In this document: positions 53,198-61,658 of the stretch, piece by piece | Numbering within the stretch: the stretch's first letter is position 1 | Layout of the letters: each line of letters begins with the position of its first letter | Source of the DNA: RPRC01 sp034933285 | GTDB lineage: Bacteria; Desulfobacterota; Desulfuromonadia; Geobacterales; Geobacteraceae | Length of the DNA: 64,000 bases | Assembly: GCA_034933285.1 (NCBI GenBank) | Contig: JAYFNT010000035.1 | Coordinates: forward strand, 1 to 64,000 | Direction: 5' to 3' | Program-made: the position numbers and the translations under genes | The notes under the pieces: generated by a model | The model's database searches: none | The model's input: the letters and a program-made list of their open reading frames with translations, nothing else | What the model was told of the DNA's origin: nothing

Positions 53198-53752
53198 ATG
53201 AAAAAATCAACCAGACTGTTTGTCACAGCCGCATTTATCGCCATAATTCTGGGCTTTGCCGTACGCGCTTGTGTCCTGAAGCCCTACGTCACGCCATCTT
53301 TCTCCATGGAAGACACTATCGCCCCGGGCGACCGCTTCCTGGTGAATACGATGATCTTCGGCGCCCGTCTGCCATTCACGGACATCATCATGCTGGAGCT
53401 CCGTGCCCCGCAACGCGGAGATGTCATCGTGTTTCAGTACCCTCAGGACCCACGGAAGGAACTCGTAAGCCGTATCATCGGCCTGCCAGGCGACGTTGTA
53501 CAGGGTGCGGAAAAGAAAGTGTACGTCAATGGCCGATTGTATGCCCACCCGTCGGAAACCCACAAGGAAACGGACCTGGTCCCCAAGGAGCAAAACCCGA
53601 GAGATACCTTCAAGCCGGTGACGGTCCCGGCGGGCTCCTATTTCGTCATGGGAGACAACAGGGACCGCTCTTACGACAGCCGTTTCTGGGGTTGCCTGCC
53701 CAGAAAGAATATAAGGGGGCTTTTCATGGTCAGATACTGGCCCATTCCGTAA
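53198..53752 (+). CDS. Signal peptidase I-like protein lacking the catalytic lysine
   Basis: The 184-residue protein is a shortened S26 peptidase with one N-terminal membrane segment (about 7-25), the nucleophile Ser36 (TPSFSMEDT) and box E GDNRDRSYDSRFWG. In the gapless alignment with E. coli LepB (YPEDPKLDYIKRAVGLPGD against YPQDPRKELVSRIIGLPGD) the general-base lysine is Ser91. The codon is AGC. The gene is in tandem with the complete lepB, so a loss of peptidase activity is tolerable. A specialised or inactive role, or use of a shifted lysine, is possible. Confidence 0.85.
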   Translation: MKKSTRLFVTAAFIAIILGFAVRACVLKPYVTPSFSMEDTIAPGDRFLVNTMIFGARLPFTDIIMLELRAPQRGDVIVFQYPQDPRKELVSRIIGLPGDVVQGAEKKVYVNGRLYAHPSETHKETDLVPKEQNPRDTFKPVTVPAGSYFVMGDNRDRSYDSRFWGCLPRKNIRGLFMVRYWPIP

Positions 53753-53804
53753 ACGGACCAGGGGTCCACCGACGCCGGGCAAATCCCGGATTCACCCTGA
53801 AGAA

Positions 53805-53855
53805 GAAACAAGAAGGGCCAATAGCGAATTTATCGCGAATGGCCCTTCTTGTTTC
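53805..53855. terminator. Bidirectional terminator between lepB2 and the Gln-rich gene
   Basis: GAAACAAGAAGGGCCA (53805-53820) and TGGCCCTTCTTGTTTC (53840-53855) form a perfect 16-bp stem with a 19-nt loop that contains a small inner hairpin. A-rich and T-rich outer arms let it work in both directions between these convergent genes. The arm reaches the last codon of the gene on the minus strand. Confidence 0.85.
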
Positions 53856-54480
53856 ATTTGCCGCGCAGGGAAAGTTTTTTCTGCATCCCGTCAGGGTATA
53901 CCAGGGTAACGGTTTCCCCATCAAACTGGGCGTTATCGGTTACGGCCGGGATATCCAAATACTCCTGTACTTCGCATTTTGCCAGGTCCACCGGGATTGC
54001 GCCATACGAGTTTTCTCCCCGGACCTTGAACATGACCAAAGACCAGTTGCCATCCGGCGAGGTAAGGACCTTCTGGACCCGGTCGGGATTGATGGAAATA
54101 TGGTCGCGCGCCTGTGGGGAGCCGGCTTCCATGAGGCTGATGACGGTTCTGTCACTGCTTATCTTGACTGTACAGGAAGACTGGACCGCCATCATCTGCC
54201 CCGGTTGCATCATGGGTTGGCCTCCGGGAACGGACTGGTCCGGATTGGTTTGCTGCTGCGGCAGACCCTGTTGCACCTGTGGCTGGCCGACCGGTGTCTG
54301 CTGATCGGGTTGCTGCTGAGGAGGCTGCTGCTGGATTTGCTGCGACTGGTCCGCAGGCAGTCCGACCCGTTGCTGACCTCCGCTCAGGTCCTCGGCATGT
54401 GAATTCCCGGCCGGAAATAACGGAGAGTGCAAGAGCGCCAGGAAGGATACAAACGCCAGCGCAGAATATCTCGCATTCAT
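53854..54480 (-). CDS. Exported Gln/Pro-rich protein of unknown function
   Basis: The start ATG has GGAGG 5 nt upstream, giving 208 residues with a signal peptide (ALAFVSFLALLHSPLFPAGNSHA). Residues about 45-100 are extremely rich in Gln and Pro (QQIQQQPPQQQPDQQ); about 105-208 are a beta-rich domain with two cysteines (SSCTVKI, LAKCEV). The start overlaps the stop of the unknown gene upstream (ATGA), and that gene follows a CsgG-like gene. It could be a secreted substrate or partner; no family was recognised. Confidence 0.75.
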   Translation of the reverse strand: MNARYSALAFVSFLALLHSPLFPAGNSHAEDLSGGQQRVGLPADQSQQIQQQPPQQQPDQQTPVGQPQVQQGLPQQQTNPDQSVPGGQPMMQPGQMMAVQSSCTVKISSDRTVISLMEAGSPQARDHISINPDRVQKVLTSPDGNWSLVMFKVRGENSYGAIPVDLAKCEVQEYLDIPAVTDNAQFDGETVTLVYPDGMQKKLSLRGK

Positions 54481-55133
54481 TGTTGCCTCCACTCTTTCAA
54501 CCCGGGAAACTCTGGCCTCTTCAGGGGAAGGGTGACCGGCCGGGCTGTCAGATCCGCAAATTCCGGAGCCATCCCTCTTTCCCACGAGTAAAGCTGCCTG
54601 TTCCCCGGCCGTTGGTAAAGATACGTAGTCAGAATCTGCAACGATACCGGTAATGGACGGTTTTTGTCGAATCGTGGCATCCATTCCAGCAGCAGGAAAA
54701 TCTCGGTTGCAGGTACATCGTCAGGCAGGGTCATGCCCGCAACAAACGTGCGTTTCTCCCCCTGGCGAAATGTCATCCCGCCTTTGCCGGAGAGCTTCAG
54801 CTCATATTTCATCCCTACCTGCCCGAAAGGATGGTTGTCCAGAGCATACACCCTCAATCTGTCCCCATCCCCGTTATGACTTATGACAAGGTTATAGGAG
54901 ACACCCCGCAGCATTCCGAACCGGTAAATGGAATACCAGGCATCCCGGTTGCCGGTGAAGCGCTCGGCAGCTCCTCCACCGGCGAAATGAAACCCGACAG
55001 TAAGGGGAAGATCGTCAGGAAACACGGCAACGGCTGGAGGTATGTCGTAGAAAACCGGGACATCAGCCAGGGCAGGCCTTGAACCTATGGCGAGCGAAAG
55101 TATCAACAGGAGTATGAAACATGCACTGGACAT
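54477..55133 (-). CDS. Exported protein of unknown function
   Basis: The 218-residue protein, starting MSSACFILLLILSLAIGSRP, has a signal peptide ending near ALA-DVPVF and a beta-rich body (FYDIPPAVAVFPDDLPLTVGF, LVISHNGDGDRLRVYALDNH). No family was recognised. A TTG 30 nt upstream is in frame but lies inside the previous gene's last codons. It is sandwiched between a CsgG-like gene (14 nt) and the Gln-rich gene (4-nt overlap), so the three are almost certainly one transcript. Confidence 0.7.
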   Translation of the reverse strand: MSSACFILLLILSLAIGSRPALADVPVFYDIPPAVAVFPDDLPLTVGFHFAGGGAAERFTGNRDAWYSIYRFGMLRGVSYNLVISHNGDGDRLRVYALDNHPFGQVGMKYELKLSGKGGMTFRQGEKRTFVAGMTLPDDVPATEIFLLLEWMPRFDKNRPLPVSLQILTTYLYQRPGNRQLYSWERGMAPEFADLTARPVTLPLKRPEFPGLKEWRQQ

Positions 55134-55147
55134 GCCTTTTCGGGACA

Positions 55148-55894
55148 CTAGTCCTCTCCGCAACGTTTTGTAATTTCATATACGGCAGTTTCTATGCATG
55201 CCCTAAGCGCCCTGTCGATGCTCTCCTTTTTCGAATGCGATACCCTTGCATCGGGATCCAGCGGAATGTTCTTGCCACGCAGGGCAGCTATGGATTGGGC
55301 AAGTTTACCCAAGCCGCTCACCGACTTCTTGGAATCTTCAAGCGGTTTCCGGACGGTCACCGAATCAAGTACCAGCCCGTTTTCCGCATCGATGATACGG
55401 ATGTCGATGCCGATGTTGGATTCAGCACCTCGTCCCCCCACATCCATTCCACCAACGGTGATTCCCCCTTCAGTAGCCTCATCATCCTGGCTGTATTCGG
55501 ATATGGTGCCTTCGAAGATGTAGCTTGCGGCAGCCAGTTTGACCGAGCCGCTGCCTCCGGTCGTCATGCCCGATGTATTCAGCTGTTTTTCCCTCATAAC
55601 CCCTTCATTGAGGCGATGGCGTTCGGCAACGGCGAAATAGCCTGTTTTGATCAGAGCCGTAGTAAACATGTCCGTTGCCGCCCTTGCGCCGACCTCAGGG
55701 ACACCGCTTCTGAACTCGTAGATGGTGACAACTTTCTTGGCCCCCTTCTTCTTGAGGCTTCTCAGCTTCTTAGTGGTTCTGGAATTGTCGACAACGGGGT
55801 CCTTCTCAGCTAAAGCCGCTCCAGCCGACAGGGCCAGACAAATCGCGAGACAGACAAGGAACGGGAAATACCGCGAAACTCCGCATCTACCCAT
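55148..55894 (-). CDS. CsgG/HfaB-like exported protein
   Basis: The 248-residue protein from GTG/ATG 55894 (GGGAGG 6 nt upstream) has a signal peptide (FLVCLAICLALSAGAALA) and a CsgG-like domain: VVTIYEFRSGVPEVGARAATDMFTTAL, YFAVAERHRLNEGV, and AASYIFEGTISEYSQD, typical of the CsgG fold. CsgG forms the outer-membrane secretion channel for curli. There is no lipobox cysteine at the signal peptide end, unlike E. coli CsgG. Two small exported proteins follow in the same transcript, so an export function is plausible. Confidence 0.75.
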   Translation of the reverse strand: MGRCGVSRYFPFLVCLAICLALSAGAALAEKDPVVDNSRTTKKLRSLKKKGAKKVVTIYEFRSGVPEVGARAATDMFTTALIKTGYFAVAERHRLNEGVMREKQLNTSGMTTGGSGSVKLAAASYIFEGTISEYSQDDEATEGGITVGGMDVGGRGAESNIGIDIRIIDAENGLVLDSVTVRKPLEDSKKSVSGLGKLAQSIAALRGKNIPLDPDARVSHSKKESIDRALRACIETAVYEITKRCGED

Positions 55895-55982
55895 CACACA
55901 CCTCCCACAGTTATGTTGGATCTGCTCCATCTTTCTCCATTATTGTCCGAGCCGTGATCCGCCGGCAGCACGCCGGAACAGC

Positions 55983-56360
55983 TCAATGTGTGGTTCCGCC
56001 GCCACCCTTGTGCATGTCAGCGGCAAAAGCAACCCGGGCCTTTTCCATCGCTTCCATCTCTTTCAGTCGTTCTCCAAGCCAGAGATGGAAGTTACGGACG
56101 TTGTCATAGGTCATGATTATCCCCACATCGACGGAACGCACCATGGTATTGGCCGTCGATGCAGAGTCCGGCTGCACCTCTCTGCCGATGGTCCCGTCAG
56201 GCGACAGTTCATGGGTGATGGTATCGGGCAGGGGGGGACGTTCGTGATAGAAATTGATGACCATCTCGCCACGGGGGGAAACTCCCCCGTGAGCGCCGTT
56301 CACGAAAACAGGGCGGTAATCCTCGCCAATGACATAGGTAAATCGGATTTCCGGCTTCAT
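55983..56360 (-). CDS. Small protein of unknown function
   Basis: The 125-residue protein (FTYVIGEDYRPVFVNGAHGG, MVINFYHERPPLP, YDNVRNFHLWLGERLKEM) is not recognised with confidence; in outline it resembles DUF3467-type proteins (beta sheet then a C-terminal helix). It has no signal peptide. Its start overlaps the hisS stop by 4 nt (ATGA), so it is translationally coupled to hisS, and lies 88 nt ahead of the CsgG-like gene. Confidence 0.6.
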   Translation of the reverse strand: MKPEIRFTYVIGEDYRPVFVNGAHGGVSPRGEMVINFYHERPPLPDTITHELSPDGTIGREVQPDSASTANTMVRSVDVGIIMTYDNVRNFHLWLGERLKEMEAMEKARVAFAADMHKGGGGTTH

Positions 56361-57640
56361 TGCTGTCCCTCCCCCGTTTCACCGGCAGTGGTTCCCTTTG
56401 TAAGAGCCATCATTATTCCGTCGGCATCCAGCGCCACTTCCTGCTGCGCTCCGCTGTCCATAACCTTGATGGCCGCAACGCCTTTCGCCAGCTCATCCTC
56501 TCCCAGGATCAGCGTATGGCGCGCACCGAGCTTGTCGGCACGCCGCATCTGGCTTTTCAGGCTTTTCCCTTCATAGTCCATCTCCACGGATGCTCCAAGC
56601 CGCTGCAACCTGCACATCAGCCTGAAAGCCTCGTTCCCGGCCGCCTCCCCGTGGAAAGCGATGAAAAGGTCAGGCCTGACGCCGAAATCGGCATCGCCAA
56701 GCAGGAGGACAACGCGTTCCACACCCATGGCAAACCCGATTCCCGGCAAGGGTGGACCGCCCAGTTCCTCAATCAGCCGATCATAGCGCCCGCCAGCAGC
56801 AACGGCGCTTTGAGCGCCGAGCATGCCCGTTACCAGTTCGAAGGTTGTCCTGGTGTAATAATCAAGTCCCCGCACCATTCTCGGGTTGATATCATATGCC
56901 GTTCCGGCAGCTTCCAGATAGGCACGGGTGCGTGCAAAATGCTCGTCACACTCCTGGCACAGGTGATCAAGTACCGAAGGAGCATCCGCTGTTGCTTCGC
57001 GGCATCCCGCAGCCTTGCAGTCGAGAACGCGGAGTGGGTTTGTCAGATAGCGGCGCCGGCAGTCGTCACACAAGTCATCCAGCCGTTCTTTAAGGAAATT
57101 CCGCAGTTTCTCCCGGTATCCCGGCCTGCACTCATGACAACCGAGCGAATTTATCTGCAACCTGGGCTCCGTGAGCCCCAACTCAGCGAAAAACCGGCAC
57201 AGCATGGTGAGAACCTGGGCGTCAATCTTCGGATCCGATACACCCGCGACTTCGACGCCGATCTGATGGAACTGGCGGTAGCGCCCCTTCTGCGGCCTCT
57301 CGTAACGGAACATCGGCCCCATGTAGTAGAGCTTGGTAACCGAGTCCGCCACGTGGAGCTTATGCTCTATGAAGGAGCGGATCACCCCGGCAGTCCCTTC
57401 CGGACGGAGCGTAACCCCGTTTCCGCCCTTGTCAGTGAACGAATACATCTCCTTTTCCACTATGTCGGTGGCATCGCCGATGGAGCGTGCAAACAGATCG
57501 GTTTTTTCCAGAACCGGCACCCGAATCTCCGAAAAACCGTAAATCCCGAATACACGCCGCGCAGTGTCTTCCACGTGCCGCCACTTTCTCACCTCGTCAG
57601 GCAGTATGTCATTGAAACCCTTGATGCCGTAGATTGCCAC
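56357..57640 (-). CDS. hisS: Histidyl-tRNA synthetase
   Basis: HisS charges tRNA-His. The start is a GTG giving VAIYGIKGFNDILPDEVRKW, with AGGAAGGGG about 8 nt upstream; the frame runs further upstream without a site. In 427 residues the class II motifs are visible: motif 2 LYYMGPMFRYERPQKGRYRQFHQ region (about 100-122, key residues FRYERPQKGR), HisS-specific motifs MVRGLDYYTRTTFE and AGGRYDRLIEELGG, and the anticodon-binding domain at the end. Confidence 0.94.
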   Translation of the reverse strand: MAIYGIKGFNDILPDEVRKWRHVEDTARRVFGIYGFSEIRVPVLEKTDLFARSIGDATDIVEKEMYSFTDKGGNGVTLRPEGTAGVIRSFIEHKLHVADSVTKLYYMGPMFRYERPQKGRYRQFHQIGVEVAGVSDPKIDAQVLTMLCRFFAELGLTEPRLQINSLGCHECRPGYREKLRNFLKERLDDLCDDCRRRYLTNPLRVLDCKAAGCREATADAPSVLDHLCQECDEHFARTRAYLEAAGTAYDINPRMVRGLDYYTRTTFELVTGMLGAQSAVAAGGRYDRLIEELGGPPLPGIGFAMGVERVVLLLGDADFGVRPDLFIAFHGEAAGNEAFRLMCRLQRLGASVEMDYEGKSLKSQMRRADKLGARHTLILGEDELAKGVAAIKVMDSGAQQEVALDADGIMMALTKGTTAGETGEGQQ

Positions 57641-57675
57641 TCTTTGAACCCCTTCCTGATAACCCGGATACCTGT

Positions 57676-59061
57676 TTACTTGTCGCACAATGCCCGGAAA
57701 ACCCTGTTTCTTCCGCTGAACTTGCCGCGATACATGGCCTTGTCCGCAACCTCCAGAAGTTCCATCTTCGAACTTGTGTCTTCGGGAAAGCATGCATAAC
57801 CGATACAGACGGTAAGACTGATGTCCAGGCCGTCTAATTCCATGAAATGGTGCGCCTCGACAATGGCCCGGATACGCTCCGCCACCAGAGCGGTGCTTTC
57901 CGGGTCAGTCTCCACCAGAATTATTGTATACTCGTCACCGCCATACCTGATGACCAGGTCCACATCGCGGACCGATTTTCTCAGCAGCGAGCCCACTTCA
58001 CCCAGCACCCTGCTGCCCACCAAGTGGCCATGGGTGTCGTTTACATCCTTGAAGTGGTCCAGATCGATGAACAGGAGGCCGACATGGGAATCATACCGGT
58101 CAGCCCTTTTCAGTTCCCGCTCCAGGGCGATATCCAGGTAGCGGTAGTTGAACAGGCCGGTCAGTTCATCGATATAGAGCATGTTCCGCGCTGATGCAAA
58201 ACGAGCTGCATTTTCGAAAGCCAGAAAGGACTGATCCAGCAGAAAACTGATGTTTCGGGACTTGATATCAACCGGGAGCTTTCCCTCGGTGGGGTTGAAA
58301 AGCGCCACCATACCCTGGAAAGCCGTTCGGGATCGGATCCAGAGAATCAGGACTTCCTCCAGGTCGGCAGGCAGAATATCGTCAACTTCGCCATGGCTGG
58401 ACAAAAGGGTGGTCAGGCTTACCTTCATCCACGACTCGCCGGTGCTTCTCCCGTAATGCTCCAGCAACAGGTCGCCGATCAGCCTCCCCTCGGCGTTCCC
58501 TATTCCGCGAAGCTCAAGATGGGGGATCTTGCCTTCACTGTCCGGGAAAATGCCCAACGCTCTCCCGGTTCCGATTTCCTTGGCGAAAGTGTCCACCACA
58601 AGCGTGCCGAGCCGTTCGATCTCCAGACAGTTGGCAATGGTCTGCCCGACCTGGAACAGGTGGAGAAGCGACTTGAGCTCGATATTCTCATTCAGCAGCC
58701 GCCGCTGCTCCATGCAGAGAGAGACCGTATGCCGCAACTCATCATGGTTGACGGGTTTGAGCAGGTAGTCCCTGGCGCCGCTCTTCAGGGCATGTATGGC
58801 GGATTCGACGTTGGTATCCCCGGTCACGACGATCACGTCGATGTCGGGGTCATGCCGCTTGACCCGGAACAGCAGATCCAGCCCGCTCTGGCCCGGCATC
58901 AGAAGGTCGGTCACGATAAGGTGATATCCGGTCGTAAGGAGGCGTTCCATGGCTTCATCAGCGGAAGCGGCCGTGTGCACCTCATAGCCTTCTCCGTTGA
59001 GAAGGTGGTAATACATTTCCCTGAAGAATCTGTCGTCCTCTACGACGAGTATTTTCTCCAT
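57676..59061 (-). CDS. Response regulator with GGDEF diguanylate cyclase domain
   Basis: The 461-residue protein, from MEKILVVEDDRFFREMYYH, has a receiver domain (phosphoacceptor Asp in LIVTDLLMPGQSG), a central GAF-like region (about 130-290) and a C-terminal GGDEF domain with the active motif RYGGDEYTII. An RxxD inhibitory site (RDVD) lies five residues before the motif, so product inhibition is expected. It makes c-di-GMP in response to an unknown kinase. It begins 94 nt from comEC. Confidence 0.92.
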   Translation of the reverse strand: MEKILVVEDDRFFREMYYHLLNGEGYEVHTAASADEAMERLLTTGYHLIVTDLLMPGQSGLDLLFRVKRHDPDIDVIVVTGDTNVESAIHALKSGARDYLLKPVNHDELRHTVSLCMEQRRLLNENIELKSLLHLFQVGQTIANCLEIERLGTLVVDTFAKEIGTGRALGIFPDSEGKIPHLELRGIGNAEGRLIGDLLLEHYGRSTGESWMKVSLTTLLSSHGEVDDILPADLEEVLILWIRSRTAFQGMVALFNPTEGKLPVDIKSRNISFLLDQSFLAFENAARFASARNMLYIDELTGLFNYRYLDIALERELKRADRYDSHVGLLFIDLDHFKDVNDTHGHLVGSRVLGEVGSLLRKSVRDVDLVIRYGGDEYTIILVETDPESTALVAERIRAIVEAHHFMELDGLDISLTVCIGYACFPEDTSSKMELLEVADKAMYRGKFSGRNRVFRALCDK

Positions 59062-59155
59062 ATTCCGCCACCTCGAACTGCTGATCGCCCTTGGATTGAT
59101 AATATGCTGCGGTACTTTCCGCGGTCCTAAAACTAACAAAGAATTGGGGAATATG

Positions 59156-61558
59156 TCAATGGAAATGCCTGTTTTGACGGAAAGTGGTCACCTCCCATTT
59201 GCCGTTGCAGTATACAATGCTGACGGTACCGTCAAGATCGGTCCGGAAGATTGTCGCGTTATGGCTACGGATACGTTCGAGGGTTTCCCGCGCTGGAAGA
59301 CCGAATCTGTTGCCGTACCCGACACCGAGCAATGCGACTTTGGGAGATGCAGCATCCAGAAATGCGCTTGAAGACGAGAATCTGCTGCCATGATGCGGCA
59401 CCTTCAGCACTGTGCACCTGATTGCGGATCCCGTGCCGGAAAGCCTTCTCTCCGTTTGCAAGCCGATATCTCCGGTGAAGAGCACGGCGAAATCATCCAT
59501 AACGAGGCGGAAAACAATCGAGGTGTCATTCAGGTCAGGAAGCCCGTGAAACGTGGAAATCATGTCGGAAGGGGCCGGAGCCAGAGTCTCAAGACGAACC
59601 GCGCCGACATGCAGGACTCGTTGGCCGCTGATTCTGCGGACCGGCACACCCTTGGCCATCAGGCTGGCCTTGAGCATCCCATACTCTTCAATATCCGCTT
59701 TTGCGCCGTTTTCCCAGAATTCGCCTATGGAGAAATTGCGCACCACGAAAAGCAGCCCGTTCAGATGGTCGGGATGGGGGTGCGTCAATACCAGGTAATC
59801 CAGTTTACGGATCCCCATTTTCCAGAGAGCGGGCGCCAGCAGCCTTTCTCCGGGATCATAACCGCCCTTCCGCGTACTGCCGCCGCCGTCGACGAGCATC
59901 TTCCTGCCGTCGGGAAAGCTGACCAGGGTGGATTCGCCATGGCCGACACTGAAGAAGTCGATTTTCAGTTTTCCCGCCTCCGGTTCGGTAGAAACGATTC
60001 CGAGTGCGGCAAACAGTGCCAGTACGCAGCAGCATAACGAAATTCTTTTGCCGCGATCGGTGAATGTGATCACCAGGAGAGCCAGGAACGAAAGGAAGTA
60101 ATCCGCATATCCCGTTTTCCAGGCAGGCAGAGTCGGCAGTCTTGCCAGAACACCCATGACCCCATGGGAAGCCCTGACCAGGTATCCTGCCGCAAGAAGC
60201 AGCACCCTTGCCAGGGAACCGCTGAGGAAATCGCATACCATGGCTGAAAAACCGAGCACCACGGCACCATAACCCAGGAGTGGAACAATTATGAAATTGG
60301 CAATAAGGCCGGTCAGCGTCGTACGGTGGAAATGAAAGGATACGGGAATCAGGGTTGCCGCGGTGGCCGCCAGAGACGCCATCAGAAACAGGAGCAGCTT
60401 GCGGGGAATGCCGGTTACCCTCCTGAACGGCGCCATTAACAGTGGCGTCAGCACAAGAATGCCCCAGAGAGCCAGAAAGGAAAGCTGGAAAGAAATGTCG
60501 AACAGTGTCGGGGGTGAACAGCCCAGTATCAGGAACGCAGCCAGCATCAGGGAATGGATGGGATCCACTTCCCTCTCCAACAGAAGAGCAGCCATGTATG
60601 CCGTGATCATTATGACCGACCGTACAGTGGCCGGCGCGGCACCTGAAAGGAAAAGATAGAAAACCAGGAAAGGGACCGTGCCCAGCAGGACCGCACTCCT
60701 GAGGTTGGCGCGGAGCAGGAGAAACCGTGAGCAGCGGGCGCAATAAAGGGCCAGGTGGAAAATAAAGAATGCAATCACGCCGACATGGAATCCCGATATG
60801 GACAGGATATGGTTAACTCCCGTCCGGGTGTACAAATCGCGCAGCCCTGCGGGAACGCCCCCCATGTCGCCCAGCAGAAGGGCCCGCATCACAGCCCCCT
60901 CCTCCCCCGGAAGGACTTGCCCGATGCGGTTGCCCAGTCCCAGGGCAAGCCGGTCCATGGACCGTCCAAGGAGGTATGCGAGGCCCCGTCTCAACAAAAC
61001 TATGCTTGCGGGCGATTTCACGAACCCGGTTACATGGACCTGTCGACATGCCAGGTAGCGTTCATAGTCAAACTCGCCGGGAACGCCGAAATTGCGCGGC
61101 CTGCTCAGGCGCGTCCTGAAACGCACCAGGTCGCCGGTCAGGAAATCCCCTCGTCCCTCACTCACGTACAGCAGCATCCGTCCGGTTACCCTTACTGTTT
61201 TCCCGGGAAGAACGAGCCGAACCACTTGGAGATAAACCTTCCCGCCACCATCTTTCCACTGGGGTCGTTCATCTATGATCCCGTCGATAGTCCGGTATTC
61301 GTCATCCGCCAGATTTACGACAGATTCAGCGGTAAAATCAGGCTCGAGGTACGGCTTGAGAGATGCCTCGCCCCATACGAAAAAACAAAGGGATGCCGCG
61401 ACAAGAAAAAGGAATCGGTTCCCAGCGAACACACAGACAAGAAGCAGGAGCAAAAGTGGGATCAGCAGGAGCGGTGAAGGGAAGATTTCCCATTGATACG
61501 CAGCCACGAGACCGACCATGGCTGAAAAAAGAGGAATTGCAAGAGGATGGGCCCACAT
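59156..61558 (-). CDS. comEC: ComEC/Rec2 family DNA uptake channel protein
   Basis: The 800-residue protein has an N-terminal DUF4131-like region, a Competence domain with many membrane segments (about 220-500, LSISGFHVGVIAFFIFHLAL and LFLSGAAPATVRS), and a C-terminal metallo-beta-lactamase-like domain with SVGHGESTLVSFPDGRKMLV and the metal-binding LTHPHPDHLNG. In competent bacteria ComEC carries single-stranded DNA across the inner membrane. With type IV pili in the same window, natural transformation is possible but not shown. Confidence 0.93.
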   Translation of the reverse strand: MWAHPLAIPLFSAMVGLVAAYQWEIFPSPLLLIPLLLLLLVCVFAGNRFLFLVAASLCFFVWGEASLKPYLEPDFTAESVVNLADDEYRTIDGIIDERPQWKDGGGKVYLQVVRLVLPGKTVRVTGRMLLYVSEGRGDFLTGDLVRFRTRLSRPRNFGVPGEFDYERYLACRQVHVTGFVKSPASIVLLRRGLAYLLGRSMDRLALGLGNRIGQVLPGEEGAVMRALLLGDMGGVPAGLRDLYTRTGVNHILSISGFHVGVIAFFIFHLALYCARCSRFLLLRANLRSAVLLGTVPFLVFYLFLSGAAPATVRSVIMITAYMAALLLEREVDPIHSLMLAAFLILGCSPPTLFDISFQLSFLALWGILVLTPLLMAPFRRVTGIPRKLLLFLMASLAATAATLIPVSFHFHRTTLTGLIANFIIVPLLGYGAVVLGFSAMVCDFLSGSLARVLLLAAGYLVRASHGVMGVLARLPTLPAWKTGYADYFLSFLALLVITFTDRGKRISLCCCVLALFAALGIVSTEPEAGKLKIDFFSVGHGESTLVSFPDGRKMLVDGGGSTRKGGYDPGERLLAPALWKMGIRKLDYLVLTHPHPDHLNGLLFVVRNFSIGEFWENGAKADIEEYGMLKASLMAKGVPVRRISGQRVLHVGAVRLETLAPAPSDMISTFHGLPDLNDTSIVFRLVMDDFAVLFTGDIGLQTERRLSGTGSAIRCTVLKVPHHGSRFSSSSAFLDAASPKVALLGVGYGNRFGLPARETLERIRSHNATIFRTDLDGTVSIVYCNGKWEVTTFRQNRHFH

Positions 61559-61658
61559 GGTCCCGATGTTATTACATTAACTAATTACAATCAATACATT
61601 ATAACCGTTCAAGTCGCGCCCCCCAAAATGGCAGGGTAACAAGATGAACCAATTATCA

